Origin: Planctomycetota bacterium
GTDB lineage: Bacteria; Planctomycetota; Phycisphaerae; Sedimentisphaerales; Anaerohalosphaeraceae
DNA: 23,955 nt
Reading direction: 5' to 3'
NCBI GenBank assembly: GCA_030637065.1
Contig: DAOVVQ010000017.1
Location: 1 to 23,955, forward strand
Both the position numbers and the translations under genes were made by a program. The notes under the pieces were generated by a model. That model worked only from the letters and a program-made list of their open reading frames with translations. It made no database searches and had not been told where the DNA came from. Positions 17,031 to 23,746 of this stretch are shown here, piece by piece; positions within the stretch are counted from its first letter, which is position 1; the number at the start of each line of letters is the position of its first letter.

Positions 17031-18965
17031 TTAAAAAGTCAACTCACGACGAGCTTCCATATCATAAAGTTTACGTTCGGTCTTTTCGTTTATCCCCAGG
17101 GCGTCGCGTTTGGACTCAATATGCTCAATCATCATACCGGCAGCCTTAATGGGGTCCCGTTCAAAGGCCCATTTGCCGCCGACTTCCTTTTCTATCTCGT
17201 CGGTTAAATATCGAGTCAGGTTCTCCGACCCCAGAACAGGCAACGGCTCGGCAATAACGGTATAAACTCCCGACGCAACAAAATACATACCGATGGAAAC
17301 AGCCTTTTCTGACATCCATTCAGGTGCGGCACCGGCAACGGGTAAATCAGCAAAGTCTTCCCCCAAGCCCCCCTCGGCTACAATATTTGCCAGTATCGTA
17401 AGAATCCTGCTGTTATCCACACAAGAGCCGACATGCAGTACCGGCGGTATTCCAACAGTTTCGCATATCTCCCGCAGTCCTTTACCGCAGTATTTTGCCG
17501 CTGCATCCGGTCTCATAAGTCCCGCTTTGCCCGCGGCTATGGCGCCGCAACCGGTGCTAACAACCAAAACATCATTCTTGATAAGCTCTTTCATCATCGC
17601 GATATGGCAATAATCGTGTGTCTGCTTTGGATTATTACAACCAACAACCCCTGCTGCACCACGCAGACGCCCTGAAATAACACCATCATTTAATGGACGG
17701 AAAGTGCCGCGGAAAGTGCCGCCGAGATTATAAAAAGTATTCTCCGTAGTAAAGCCGGCCACTCCATGCTCTTTAGCTTTTGGAATATTAATATCGCCTC
17801 TTCTGTTTACAAAATTGTCGATGGCTGTCTTGACAATCGTACGGGCAACCTCTGTCGCCTTGTCTTCACTGAATCCGATGTGCTCGGCACCGGGTATCTT
17901 GCATTTAGGCGATGTTGTAATCAGCTTTGTGTGGAAACAACTGCTAAGAGAACCAAGGGCCGGCATAATACACTGGACATCCACCAACATCACGTCAACG
18001 GCGCCGGTCATTACCGCCAGTTCCTGCTGCAGAAAATTCCCCGCAACAGCAATTCCGTGACGCATCAATATTTCGTTCGCAGTGCAGCATATGCCGGCGA
18101 TGTTGATGCCTTCGGCGCCCTTTTCTTCGGCCATTTTTATAAGCTCATCCTCCTGAGATACCGCAACGACAATATCCGACAGGGCCGGTTCGTGCCCATG
18201 AACAATAATGTTGACCTGTTTTTCGTCAAGTACACCCAGATTGGCTCCAAATCGAATCGCCTGTGGGCTGCCAAACAAAATGTCCGAAAGCTCCGTTGCT
18301 ATAAGCGAGCCGCCCCAGCCGTCGGCGAGACTACAGCGTATTCCCTGCTTAACAAGATTTTTGTAATCTGCGCCTACGCCCATGTGTGTTCTGTGCATAA
18401 TCTCCACTATCTCGCGATCTATTGACCGCGGGGTTACACCCAACTGCTGCCATATTTTCAGCCTTGCAGGGGATGCATAAGCGGCAACAGTCGAAAGTGT
18501 GCCTTCATGTCTGCCGAAATCGTTCATCACTATATCAAACAGTTCCGTGGCAATTTCCTTTATCTCCTTGCCGTCTGTCTTGATGCCGAACCTTGCAGCG
18601 ACCTCTTTCAGTTTCCGCTCGTCTTTAATCATATAATCACAGTTGGCACTATCGATTGCCATCTTGAATGTATGCGCAATATCCCGCCCGTGGTCGGAAT
18701 GCGCTGCTGCACCGGAGGCAATCATCCGCAAAAGATTTCTTGCTGCGATCGTATCGGCATCGGCGCCGCAAACACCCGCCGGCGCCTTCTTTGTAATTCG
18801 ACAAGGACCCATTGAACATATCCGGCAACAAACCCCCTGCTTGCCAAACCCACATTGCGGCATCTGCTTCTCGAGCCTGTCCCAGGCATTTTCCTGACCA
18901 AGATCGGCCATCCGCTGGATCAACTGCTGGGAGGCCTTATCTATACTGCGTTCTTTCGGATCCAT
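17031..18965 (-). CDS. cooS: Anaerobic Ni-Fe carbon monoxide dehydrogenase, catalytic subunit
   Basis: 644 aa, normal for the CooS/AcsA family. It interconverts CO2 and CO and supplies CO to AcsB. The D-cluster (C38, C46) and B-cluster (C47, C50, C55, C66) cysteines are seen in PQCGFGKQGVCCRIC and following residues. The C-cluster blocks are all present: IIVHGHEPALSD (His), ICCTANE, DVQCIMP, GVVGCNN, STGCGAI and HVGSCVDNSR, as is the catalytic Lys of SEKAVSIG. A good ribosome site, AAGGA, lies 6 nt before the ATG. Its base composition looks lower in GC than that of acsB (sampled lines 35-42% against 58-60%), though other lines are typical. The name acsA would be equally suitable given the ACS context. 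Confidence 0.96.
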   Translation of the reverse strand: MDPKERSIDKASQQLIQRMADLGQENAWDRLEKQMPQCGFGKQGVCCRICSMGPCRITKKAPAGVCGADADTIAARNLLRMIASGAAAHSDHGRDIAHTFKMAIDSANCDYMIKDERKLKEVAARFGIKTDGKEIKEIATELFDIVMNDFGRHEGTLSTVAAYASPARLKIWQQLGVTPRSIDREIVEIMHRTHMGVGADYKNLVKQGIRCSLADGWGGSLIATELSDILFGSPQAIRFGANLGVLDEKQVNIIVHGHEPALSDIVVAVSQEDELIKMAEEKGAEGINIAGICCTANEILMRHGIAVAGNFLQQELAVMTGAVDVMLVDVQCIMPALGSLSSCFHTKLITTSPKCKIPGAEHIGFSEDKATEVARTIVKTAIDNFVNRRGDINIPKAKEHGVAGFTTENTFYNLGGTFRGTFRPLNDGVISGRLRGAAGVVGCNNPKQTHDYCHIAMMKELIKNDVLVVSTGCGAIAAGKAGLMRPDAAAKYCGKGLREICETVGIPPVLHVGSCVDNSRILTILANIVAEGGLGEDFADLPVAGAAPEWMSEKAVSIGMYFVASGVYTVIAEPLPVLGSENLTRYLTDEIEKEVGGKWAFERDPIKAAGMMIEHIESKRDALGINEKTERKLYDMEARRELTF

Positions 18966-19051
18966 AGCTTTTCCTTACAATATTACAGATTCTTACGCTT
19001 AAATGCTCTTCAACATAATCCCACCGCACGATCACGCCGCGGCTTAGACGC

Positions 19052-19864
19052 TCAAAAAAACAACTCCAACATCGTCTCCTTCGCCTTCTTCACCGCGACA
19101 ACCAGTTCTTCGCTGGCGCCAACTACCGCAGCCCGCTCCATATCAGCCGCCTGCAAAGCCCGGTCATAACCGAAACTGCCCAAAACCGGAATATCACCCA
19201 GCCGCGACCGGATTTCCTCGACCTGACCGGCATCGACGACCTTGTTGACGAAAGCCCCGACGTGTGTTATGCCCATCTGCAAGCCCATCTGTGCAATATG
19301 GACGGCAGTTTCAATACTCCGCGAGCCCGGCTCGACGACAACGACAAGCACATCTACGCCCTGCACGCACGCCCTGCCCATAAACTCAAGACCCGCCGCC
19401 ATATCGACAAGCAGGATTTCCTCCCTCTGGAGAATCGTATATGCCAGCAAAGCCTTCAAAAACGCCCCCTCAGGACAAGCACATCCCGTCCCAGCCCCCT
19501 CAATACTCCCCAAAGACAGCAATTTAACTCCGCCAGCCTCAACGCAAAACTTCTCCGGCAGGTCCGAAACCTTCGGATTCAGCTTGAAATACTGACCCAT
19601 AGACCCCGGCTGAGCACCCGTTCGCTCGGCGATCAGGTCCTTCATCTTAATCAGCGGATCAGGAGCATCCCCCGCATCAATACCCAAAGCAGCCGCCAGA
19701 TTCGGATCCGAATCGGCATCGATCGCAAGGACCTCACTGCCGTCCTGGGAAAATAAATGCGATAAAACGGCACAAAACGTGGTTTTGCCCACGCCACCCT
19801 TGCCGCTTACTGCAATTTTATGACCGGACTTCACTATATGACTTAAGCTCCAAATATCTGCCAT
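19052..19864 (-). CDS. cooC: CooC-type nickel-insertion ATPase (CODH maturation)
   Basis: About 270 aa from the chosen ATG. MinD-fold ATPase with deviant Walker A SGKGGVGKTT, IDADSDPN, and a CAC pair (CxC) in the position of the CooC metal-binding cysteines, followed by PEGA. CooC hydrolyses ATP to load nickel into the CODH C-cluster, and the gene is immediately upstream of cooS (86 bp). The start is uncertain: the frame is open to GTG at 19921 (19 more codons, with GTG at 19906 also possible), but family members begin just before KIAVSGKGG, so I prefer the ATG at 19864 although no ribosome site precedes it. A GTG at 19834 is a further option. Confidence 0.92.
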   Translation of the reverse strand: MADIWSLSHIVKSGHKIAVSGKGGVGKTTFCAVLSHLFSQDGSEVLAIDADSDPNLAAALGIDAGDAPDPLIKMKDLIAERTGAQPGSMGQYFKLNPKVSDLPEKFCVEAGGVKLLSLGSIEGAGTGCACPEGAFLKALLAYTILQREEILLVDMAAGLEFMGRACVQGVDVLVVVVEPGSRSIETAVHIAQMGLQMGITHVGAFVNKVVDAGQVEEIRSRLGDIPVLGSFGYDRALQAADMERAAVVGASEELVVAVKKAKETMLELFF

Positions 19865-19969
19865 TTGTGAGGAAGTATCGCCCGATGCAGTACCTCGTCC
19901 CGTCACAATACAACCAACCACCCCTTAGACAGGCACTCCCTTCGGCTCTGAGTTTATTAACTAACCCAC

Positions 19970-20006
19970 TTTATAGTAACATGCAAGCGGAAACAACTGT
20001 GGAAAC
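19970..20006 (-). promoter_or_regulatory. Weak candidate promoter and direct repeat ahead of the WLP operon
   Basis: The 19922-20055 gap upstream of cooC contains TATAAA (19970-19975) preceded at 15 bp by TTGTTT (19991-19996) on the minus strand. GTTTCC occurs twice with a 12-bp period (19989-19994 and 20001-20006), the nearer copy overlapping the -35. The spacing is short for a sigma-70 promoter. The boxes are visible; function is inferred. Confidence 0.25.
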
Positions 20007-20055
20007 TACGGTATTTTTGCTCGCCCACTGGCAATTATGATGCAATCATTTACAA

Positions 20056-20319
20056 TTATCCCGATTCAGTTCGGCATGAACCCCGCCCCCAAACCTCACC
20101 AGCCCCAATATCAGGCCCCAAACAGCTATTTGCCGGGCAGATCCGCAGATCCGTCAGCAGCAGGTCGCAATTCCGCATCGTCAGGCTCTGAAAGAAATCC
20201 TCCGCATTGCCAAACCCGCGACACTGAAACCTGGCATTGCGAAGGATTACCGACATGGCATCCCGCAGGAACTCGTCGTCATCGACAATGAAAACACAAG
20301 GTCTCGAATTTCTTACCAC
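20056..20319 (-). pseudogene. Truncated response-regulator receiver domain
   Basis: 87 aa. The first 60 residues read as the start of a CheY-like receiver of the FixJ type: hydrophobic strand VFIVDDDEF with acidic residues D13-D15, helix, RGFGNAEDFF, and LLLTDLRI with the phosphoacceptor Asp at 57. After that the expected MPG...(T/S)...K half and any output domain are absent, and the last 27 residues are unlike a receiver. A normal Asp-containing half without the conserved Thr and Lys cannot form a working receiver, so this is probably a broken remnant. It starts at GTG with a good ribosome site (AAGGGCGG), 33 bp after the DUF3786 gene, so it may still be translated. Confidence 0.6.
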
Positions 20320-20352
20320 AATTGCCGCCCTTCTTTAACCGGACTCTTCACC

Positions 20353-20991
20353 TCAACCGGACTTATCCCCGGAAACCGCCGCAATAAGAGCCTTTACCGT
20401 CAGTTCCACCGCTGCAAGAATAGCATCGAGCGCAAGCTGTCTGTCCGCTGTCTCATCGAACAGAATACTCGCCCGCCCCCCAAACTCCTCATCCGCCGCC
20501 CATACAACAAACGTTACCGGAACCCGCGGCAATACCAGAACCTCGATCGCCGCATCGCCAAAGTCCCGCTGGCTCGCTTTTAACGCCTCTCCCGCCTTGA
20601 TCAGCAATTCCGGCTCTCCCTCGAAGGCCGCCCTGAGCTTCTCCGTCGGCATGGAATGGTGCCCCCGAAAGAAAAACTGCCCCGACTCAAGCGATTCCGC
20701 CTTCACCAGCCTGCCCGCCAGCGGCACATCACTTCCGCCGAGCAAATACGCTAATATGCAAAGCTGCTCAAGAAAACCCGCCCCCTGCCCCGCGTTTTGT
20801 CCCAGCTCAGGCCCCTGCTGACAGTCTTGAACCACTGTAATGCTCCGCCCCGCCGCGTCAACAATGTAATCAGTCGCCAGAAACCGAACCGTATAGCAAC
20901 CCGATTGCTCGTCATACCCGCACAACCCGCCAAGAGCAGTCGCCGCCGCATCCAAAGCTGCCACCTTTTCCCAAAGTTTTTCATGAGCCAT
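20353..20991 (-). CDS. DUF3786 domain protein
   Basis: 212 aa. I recognise the DUF3786 pattern: a central segment LEQLCILAYLLGG...PLAGRLV, and a C-terminal block PRVPVTFVVWAADEEFGGRA followed by SILFDETAD. The function is unknown. I recall this family mainly from anaerobes, often with corrinoid or CO metabolism, but cannot verify it. No signal peptide, membrane helix or cysteine metal motif is seen (C29, C37 and others are scattered). The start at 20991 is preferred over the ATG at 21009, because GAGGAA (20998-21003) lies 6 nt before it, inside the longer version. It is upstream of and codirectional with the truncated receiver and the CODH/ACS operon. Confidence 0.8.
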   Translation of the reverse strand: MAHEKLWEKVAALDAAATALGGLCGYDEQSGCYTVRFLATDYIVDAAGRSITVVQDCQQGPELGQNAGQGAGFLEQLCILAYLLGGSDVPLAGRLVKAESLESGQFFFRGHHSMPTEKLRAAFEGEPELLIKAGEALKASQRDFGDAAIEVLVLPRVPVTFVVWAADEEFGGRASILFDETADRQLALDAILAAVELTVKALIAAVSGDKSG

Positions 20992-21008
20992 CGAACATTC
21001 CTCAAACA

Positions 21009-21039
21009 ATTATACGCCCAAAACTGTTACCCATGTCAT
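21009..21039 (-). promoter_or_regulatory. Candidate promoter of the DUF3786 gene
   Basis: Minus-strand ATGACA (21034-21039) and a perfect TATAAT (21009-21014) with a 19-bp spacer. The start of transcription would fall within about 10 nt of the ribosome site, giving a very short leader. The -35 lies inside the tandem 25-nt repeats. The -10 is strong; the spacer is long. Confidence 0.35.
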
Positions 21040-21074
21040 CGGTACGTTCTGTAACCTATCTTATCGGTTTGTAC
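21025..21074. repeat. Two imperfect tandem 25-nt repeats, possible insertion-sequence end
   Basis: Unit 1 (21025-21049) and unit 2 (21050-21074) match at 18 of 25 positions; both follow TGTNACC-N-AT-N-T-N-ATCGGT. Tandem subterminal repeats of this size occur at the ends of some transposons (for example the IS21 type). No transposase gene is in the window, so this would be a solo end or remnant. Confidence 0.45.
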
Positions 21075-21083
21075 CCTAATTCT

Positions 21084-21176
21084 GCCCCGAAGGGGCTGTT
21101 AAGTTCAGCCCAGGGTAAGCGAAGCGCCACCCTGGGTAGGCGACACCACACGCCCTTAATGTACCCTGAAGGGGTT
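21084..21176. repeat. Palindromic intergenic element
   Basis: Contains GCCCC-GAA-GGGGC (21084-21096) and CCCAGGGT...ACCCTGGG (arms 21109-21116 and 21129-21136, 12-nt loop), ending with a second CCCTGAAGGGG (21164-21174). GTACCCT occurs at both flanks (21071 and 21161). I remember similar CCCAGGG/CCCTGGG intergenic elements in Planctomycetota, but no search was run. Nothing coding is supported. Confidence 0.5.
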
Positions 21177-21364
21177 ATATAAAATCCTCACCAGGACAAT
21201 ATGCATTATATGCATGGATCAGGCTCGATAATAAAGCCCAATGCGTATTGCCGCCATTTTACTACGCCAACCGCCACAAAACCACATTTTTCTCACTTCC
21301 ACCCACAATTCCTGCTCCCAGCCCCTTTGACTTGCAACAGACTAAACCCCACAGTCCGCAGCAA

Positions 21365-21454
21365 GGGTGGCAGCGCGTTTGCGCAGCAAACCGATGGGCG
21401 TATGCACAACCGCTCCCCGCCATCGGCTTGGCGTCGCCAAACACGCTGCCACCC
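21365..21454. repeat. Cloverleaf-like inverted repeat element
   Basis: Outer arms GGGTGGCAGCGCGTTTG (21365-21381) and CAAACACGCTGCCACCC (21438-21454) pair over 17 positions with one mismatch, which is a G-U pair in a minus-strand transcript. Inside are TTTGC-GCA-GCAAA (21378-21390), CCGATGG...CCATCGG (21391-21397, 21420-21426) and TTGGC-GTC-GCCAA (21428-21440). The first and third compete with the inner end of the outer stem, so a three-arm cloverleaf or a long hairpin is possible. It may be a small nonautonomous mobile element or a structured RNA. Open frames across it on both strands are not convincing. Confidence 0.6.
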
Positions 21455-21455
21455 A

Positions 21456-21484
21456 TTGTTAGCCTTTGTCTTGCGTAATATAAT
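21456..21484 (+). promoter_or_regulatory. Sigma-70 type promoter for the HD-domain gene
   Basis: TTGTTA (21456-21461), exactly 17 bp, then a perfect TATAAT (21479-21484). It begins two bases after the cloverleaf element ends. The predicted start near 21491 gives a leader of about 137 nt. Confidence 0.5.
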
Positions 21485-21491
21485 AACTGGT

Positions 21492-21536
21492 GCTATTCTT
21501 GGCAGAAGCAAGTGCAATAGCGTGCGCATCGGCGCA
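21492..21536 (+). promoter_or_regulatory. Two stem-loops in the leader of the HD-domain gene
   Basis: GCTATT...AATAGC (21492-21521, with an inner CTTG/CAAG stem) and TGCGC-ATCG-GCGCA (21523-21536) follow each other just after the predicted transcription start. They do not resemble a riboswitch I know. Further down, TTATTGAAT is repeated at 21550 and 21590. Confidence 0.35.
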
Positions 21537-21627
21537 GATGTGTCCGTATTTATTGAATAAACGCCCACAAAACACCATAAACTGCGTAGTTATTGAATGA
21601 TTATGACGCAAACTCGGGGATATTATC

Positions 21628-22341
21628 ATGGTTAGATGCCCAGGTCAGGACCAGCGGTTTTGGAAACCGGGAGATATTTTTGAATTGAAATGCCCCGGCT
21701 GTGGGAAGGGTCTGGAGTTCTGGAAGGATGAGCCCGACAGGAAATGTCGTTCCTGCGGTAAGAAGGTGCGGAACCCCAGGATCGACCTTGGCTGTGCCGA
21801 GTGGTGCCAGTATGCCGAGCAGTGCATTGGCAGCATTACACCGGACGGAACCGCCGCGATCTGCGACAAGCTGATCACACAAATGAAGGCCGTCTTTGAC
21901 ACCGACCAGAAGCGGATCGACCATGCCCTGTCCGTCCTCAATCATGCCGGTTACATCCTGGCAGACGAAGGCGGCGACCCGATCGTCGTCAAAGCCGCCG
22001 CGATCCTCCATGACATCGGCATTCATGAGGCCGAAAAAAAACACAACTCAGCCGCCGGCAAGTACCAGGAGATCGAGGGCCCGCCAATCGCCCGGCAGAT
22101 CATGGCCGATCTCGATCTTGACGACAAGACCATCGACCACGTCTGCAAGATTATCACCAACCATCACAGCGCCAAAGACATCGACACGATCGAGTTTCAG
22201 ATACTCTGGGACGCCGACTGGCTGATAAACTTCCCCGACGAATTCGCCGGCGGCGACAAAGACGCCACAGCCAAGCGAATCGACCGGATATTCAAGACGA
22301 AAACAGGCCGCCAAATGGCAACCAAACTGTTTGCCGCATAG
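21628..22341 (+). CDS. Zinc-ribbon HD-domain phosphohydrolase-like protein
   Basis: 237 aa, the only gene on the plus strand. The N-terminal part has CxxC knuckles C22-x2-C25 and C40-x2-C43 (zinc ribbon), then three more cysteines C56, C60 and C66. The HD domain follows: H99, H128-D129 (ILHDIG), H179-H180 (NHH) and D195 (WDAD), the metal-binding set of HD phosphohydrolases. The substrate cannot be predicted; nucleotide or cyclic-nucleotide hydrolysis is typical of the superfamily. The start ATG has GGGGA about 8 nt upstream. No signal peptide or membrane helix. It is divergent from the DUF3786 gene and separated from it by about 640 bp of repeats, so there is no operon evidence for a WLP role. 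Confidence 0.82.
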   Translation: MVRCPGQDQRFWKPGDIFELKCPGCGKGLEFWKDEPDRKCRSCGKKVRNPRIDLGCAEWCQYAEQCIGSITPDGTAAICDKLITQMKAVFDTDQKRIDHALSVLNHAGYILADEGGDPIVVKAAAILHDIGIHEAEKKHNSAAGKYQEIEGPPIARQIMADLDLDDKTIDHVCKIITNHHSAKDIDTIEFQILWDADWLINFPDEFAGGDKDATAKRIDRIFKTKTGRQMATKLFAA

Positions 22342-22376
22342 AAACAAACAAAGGCTGTTTTTGACATTAGAGACAT

Positions 22377-22427
22377 ATTGAGCGAAGCAAACAGAAATTG
22401 AGCGAAGCGAAATCCCGATTCACGGGA
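22377..22427. repeat. Short direct repeats and a small hairpin between convergent genes
   Basis: ATTGAGCGAAGC occurs at 22377-22388 and 22397-22408 (20-bp period), followed by TCCCG-ATTCA-CGGGA (22413-22427). This lies between the HD gene and the 90-aa gene, which converge. The hairpin has no T-run and is only a weak terminator candidate. Confidence 0.4.
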
Positions 22428-22476
22428 CTGTCTGCTAAATACCCCGCGACTAACCACTAATAGCGATGTGAAGATT

Positions 22477-22749
22477 TTATTTTATTTGTTTTGGCAACTC
22501 GTACAGTCCGTGGCTGCTGCTTCGGAGTCTGCCTTGCCTTCGCAGTTCTTCCCACACTTCAGGCGGATACTGATTGGGCGGTTGAATCGCACAAGTACCG
22601 GTCGCCCCCCCTGAAAACGGTCCGCGGCCAAGGCGTGAGTCTTCATCCAGCGCTGTAAGTTTGAGCCGCTTCTTGAATGCCTTCAGCGCTCGTTTGAGTA
22701 TCGCCGGCGAGATGTCCTCGCCCGGTTCCTGCTGATCGTTTTCTTCCAT
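22477..22749 (-). CDS. Conserved hypothetical protein (90 aa)
   Basis: 90 aa with an acidic N-terminus, then a basic helix ISPAILKRALKAFKKRLKL, a Gly-rich segment RLGRGPFSGG and a C-terminal block PPNQYPPEVWEELRRQGRL followed by HGLYEL. I have the impression of a small protein family seen in Planctomycetota, but can give no name or function. There are no cysteine metal sites (one Cys only), signal peptide or membrane helix. It is downstream of yebC in the same direction, separated by 139 bp of palindromic sequence. The composition looks like a normal expressed gene, and the end of the frame is not overlapped by another gene. Confidence 0.7.
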   Translation of the reverse strand: MEENDQQEPGEDISPAILKRALKAFKKRLKLTALDEDSRLGRGPFSGGATGTCAIQPPNQYPPEVWEELRRQGRLRSSSHGLYELPKQIK

Positions 22750-22805
22750 TTTATCAGTCTCCTTTTGGGCCGGAACTCAAGGTATCAGGAGTCTTCAGGT
22801 TCAGC

Positions 22806-22870
22806 GTGGGCCAGGGCCCACCCTACAAAACTAACCATCCACCTCGGCGATGCCTCGGTGGCTGCCACCC
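22806..22870. repeat. Palindromic element downstream of yebC
   Basis: GTGGGCC-AG-GGCCCAC (22806-22821) and GGTGGC-T-GCCACC (22857-22869). CCACC at 22839-22843 can also pair with GGTGG at 22857-22861, so two mutually exclusive stems exist. GCTGCCACCC (22861-22870) is identical to the right end of the cloverleaf element (21445-21454). There is no T-run after the stems on the minus strand. Confidence 0.45.
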
Positions 22871-22888
22871 GTCGCTGAAAACCGAAAA

Positions 22889-23641
22889 TCAGCCATCGAG
22901 TTGGCTTAGGATCTCGTCGGAGATGTCGAAGTTGGCGTAGACATTCTGGATATCGTCGTGGTCCTCGAACTCTTCCATCAGGGCGAGTATCTTGCGTGCC
23001 TTTTCAACACTGTCTACCGGCACGGTATTTTGCGGCACCATCGATAATTCCGCGACCTCTATCGGTATCTCTTTTTCCTCGAGCGCCTTTTTAAGCCCTT
23101 CATAAGCGGCTGGGTCGCATGTCAGCTCGAAAACATCGCCGGTATTCTCCATATCGTCTGCCCCAGCCGAGAGTGCAAGCTCCATCAGGTCGTTTTCGTC
23201 GACCGCATCGGTCTTGACGGTGATCAAGCCCTTGTTACTGAACATCCAGTTAACGCATCCGCTGGCACCCAACGAGCCGCCCCGCTTTTCGAATATCTTC
23301 TTGATCTCCGGAGCCGTACGATTGCGATTATCCGTAAGCCCGTCGATCATTATCGCCACGCCGCCCGGCGCATACCCTTCGTAGAGGACATCTTCGTAGT
23401 TAACCGCCCCCAGCTCGCCGGTGCCCTTTTTGATGGCCTTTTCGATCGTGTCTTTGGGCATATTCGCGGCCTTGCCCTTGTCGATGGAGTAGCGAAGAGT
23501 CAGGTTCTGCCCGGGGTCGCCGCCGCCGGCTTTGGCTGCGACGATTATCATACGAGCGATCTTGCTCCAGACCTTGCCGCGCTTGGCGTCGTTGGCCGCC
23601 TTCTTATGTTTTATACCCGCCCAATGCGAATGTCCCGACAT
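22889..23641 (-). CDS. yebC: YebC/PmpR family protein
   Basis: 250 aa, the usual length (240-250). The N-terminus MSGHSHWAGIKHKKAANDAKR is the family signature, followed by SKIARMIIVAAK, GGGDPGQN, LRYSIDKGKAANMPKDTIEKAI and YEGYAPGGVAIMI; the C-terminal half has the typical acidic LMEEFEDHDDIQNVYANFD. Family members act as DNA-binding transcription regulators (PmpR) and, more recently, as translation factors that relieve ribosome stalling at proline-rich stretches. A GAGGT ribosome site lies 8 nt before the ATG. It follows hisG by 105 bp. It is housekeeping, with no evidence of a link to the WLP genes. Confidence 0.96.
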   Translation of the reverse strand: MSGHSHWAGIKHKKAANDAKRGKVWSKIARMIIVAAKAGGGDPGQNLTLRYSIDKGKAANMPKDTIEKAIKKGTGELGAVNYEDVLYEGYAPGGVAIMIDGLTDNRNRTAPEIKKIFEKRGGSLGASGCVNWMFSNKGLITVKTDAVDENDLMELALSAGADDMENTGDVFELTCDPAAYEGLKKALEEKEIPIEVAELSMVPQNTVPVDSVEKARKILALMEEFEDHDDIQNVYANFDISDEILSQLDG

Positions 23642-23746
23642 AGTGAAAACCTCAAATCAAAAACAACTCACCCATTTAAGCAATACAATTGACCCCCGAT
23701 ATTCGATATTCACCGGTCAACCGCCCACGTTCGACGGACAACCCGA

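Noticed and set aside
21025..21074. CRISPR array
   Set aside because: Only two adjacent, imperfect units with no spacers and no cas genes nearby.
21201..21560. A possible 119-aa plus-strand protein and 64- and 91-aa minus-strand frames in the repeat region
   Set aside because: They run across the cloverleaf repeat and the promoter, have no domain, and the two strands overlap each other; composition is low-complexity.
23685..23720. Promoter for yebC in the hisG-yebC gap (repeated CGATATTC)
   Set aside because: A TTGACC box is visible on the minus strand, but no acceptable -10 stands at 16-18 bp and the short repeat has no clear symmetry.
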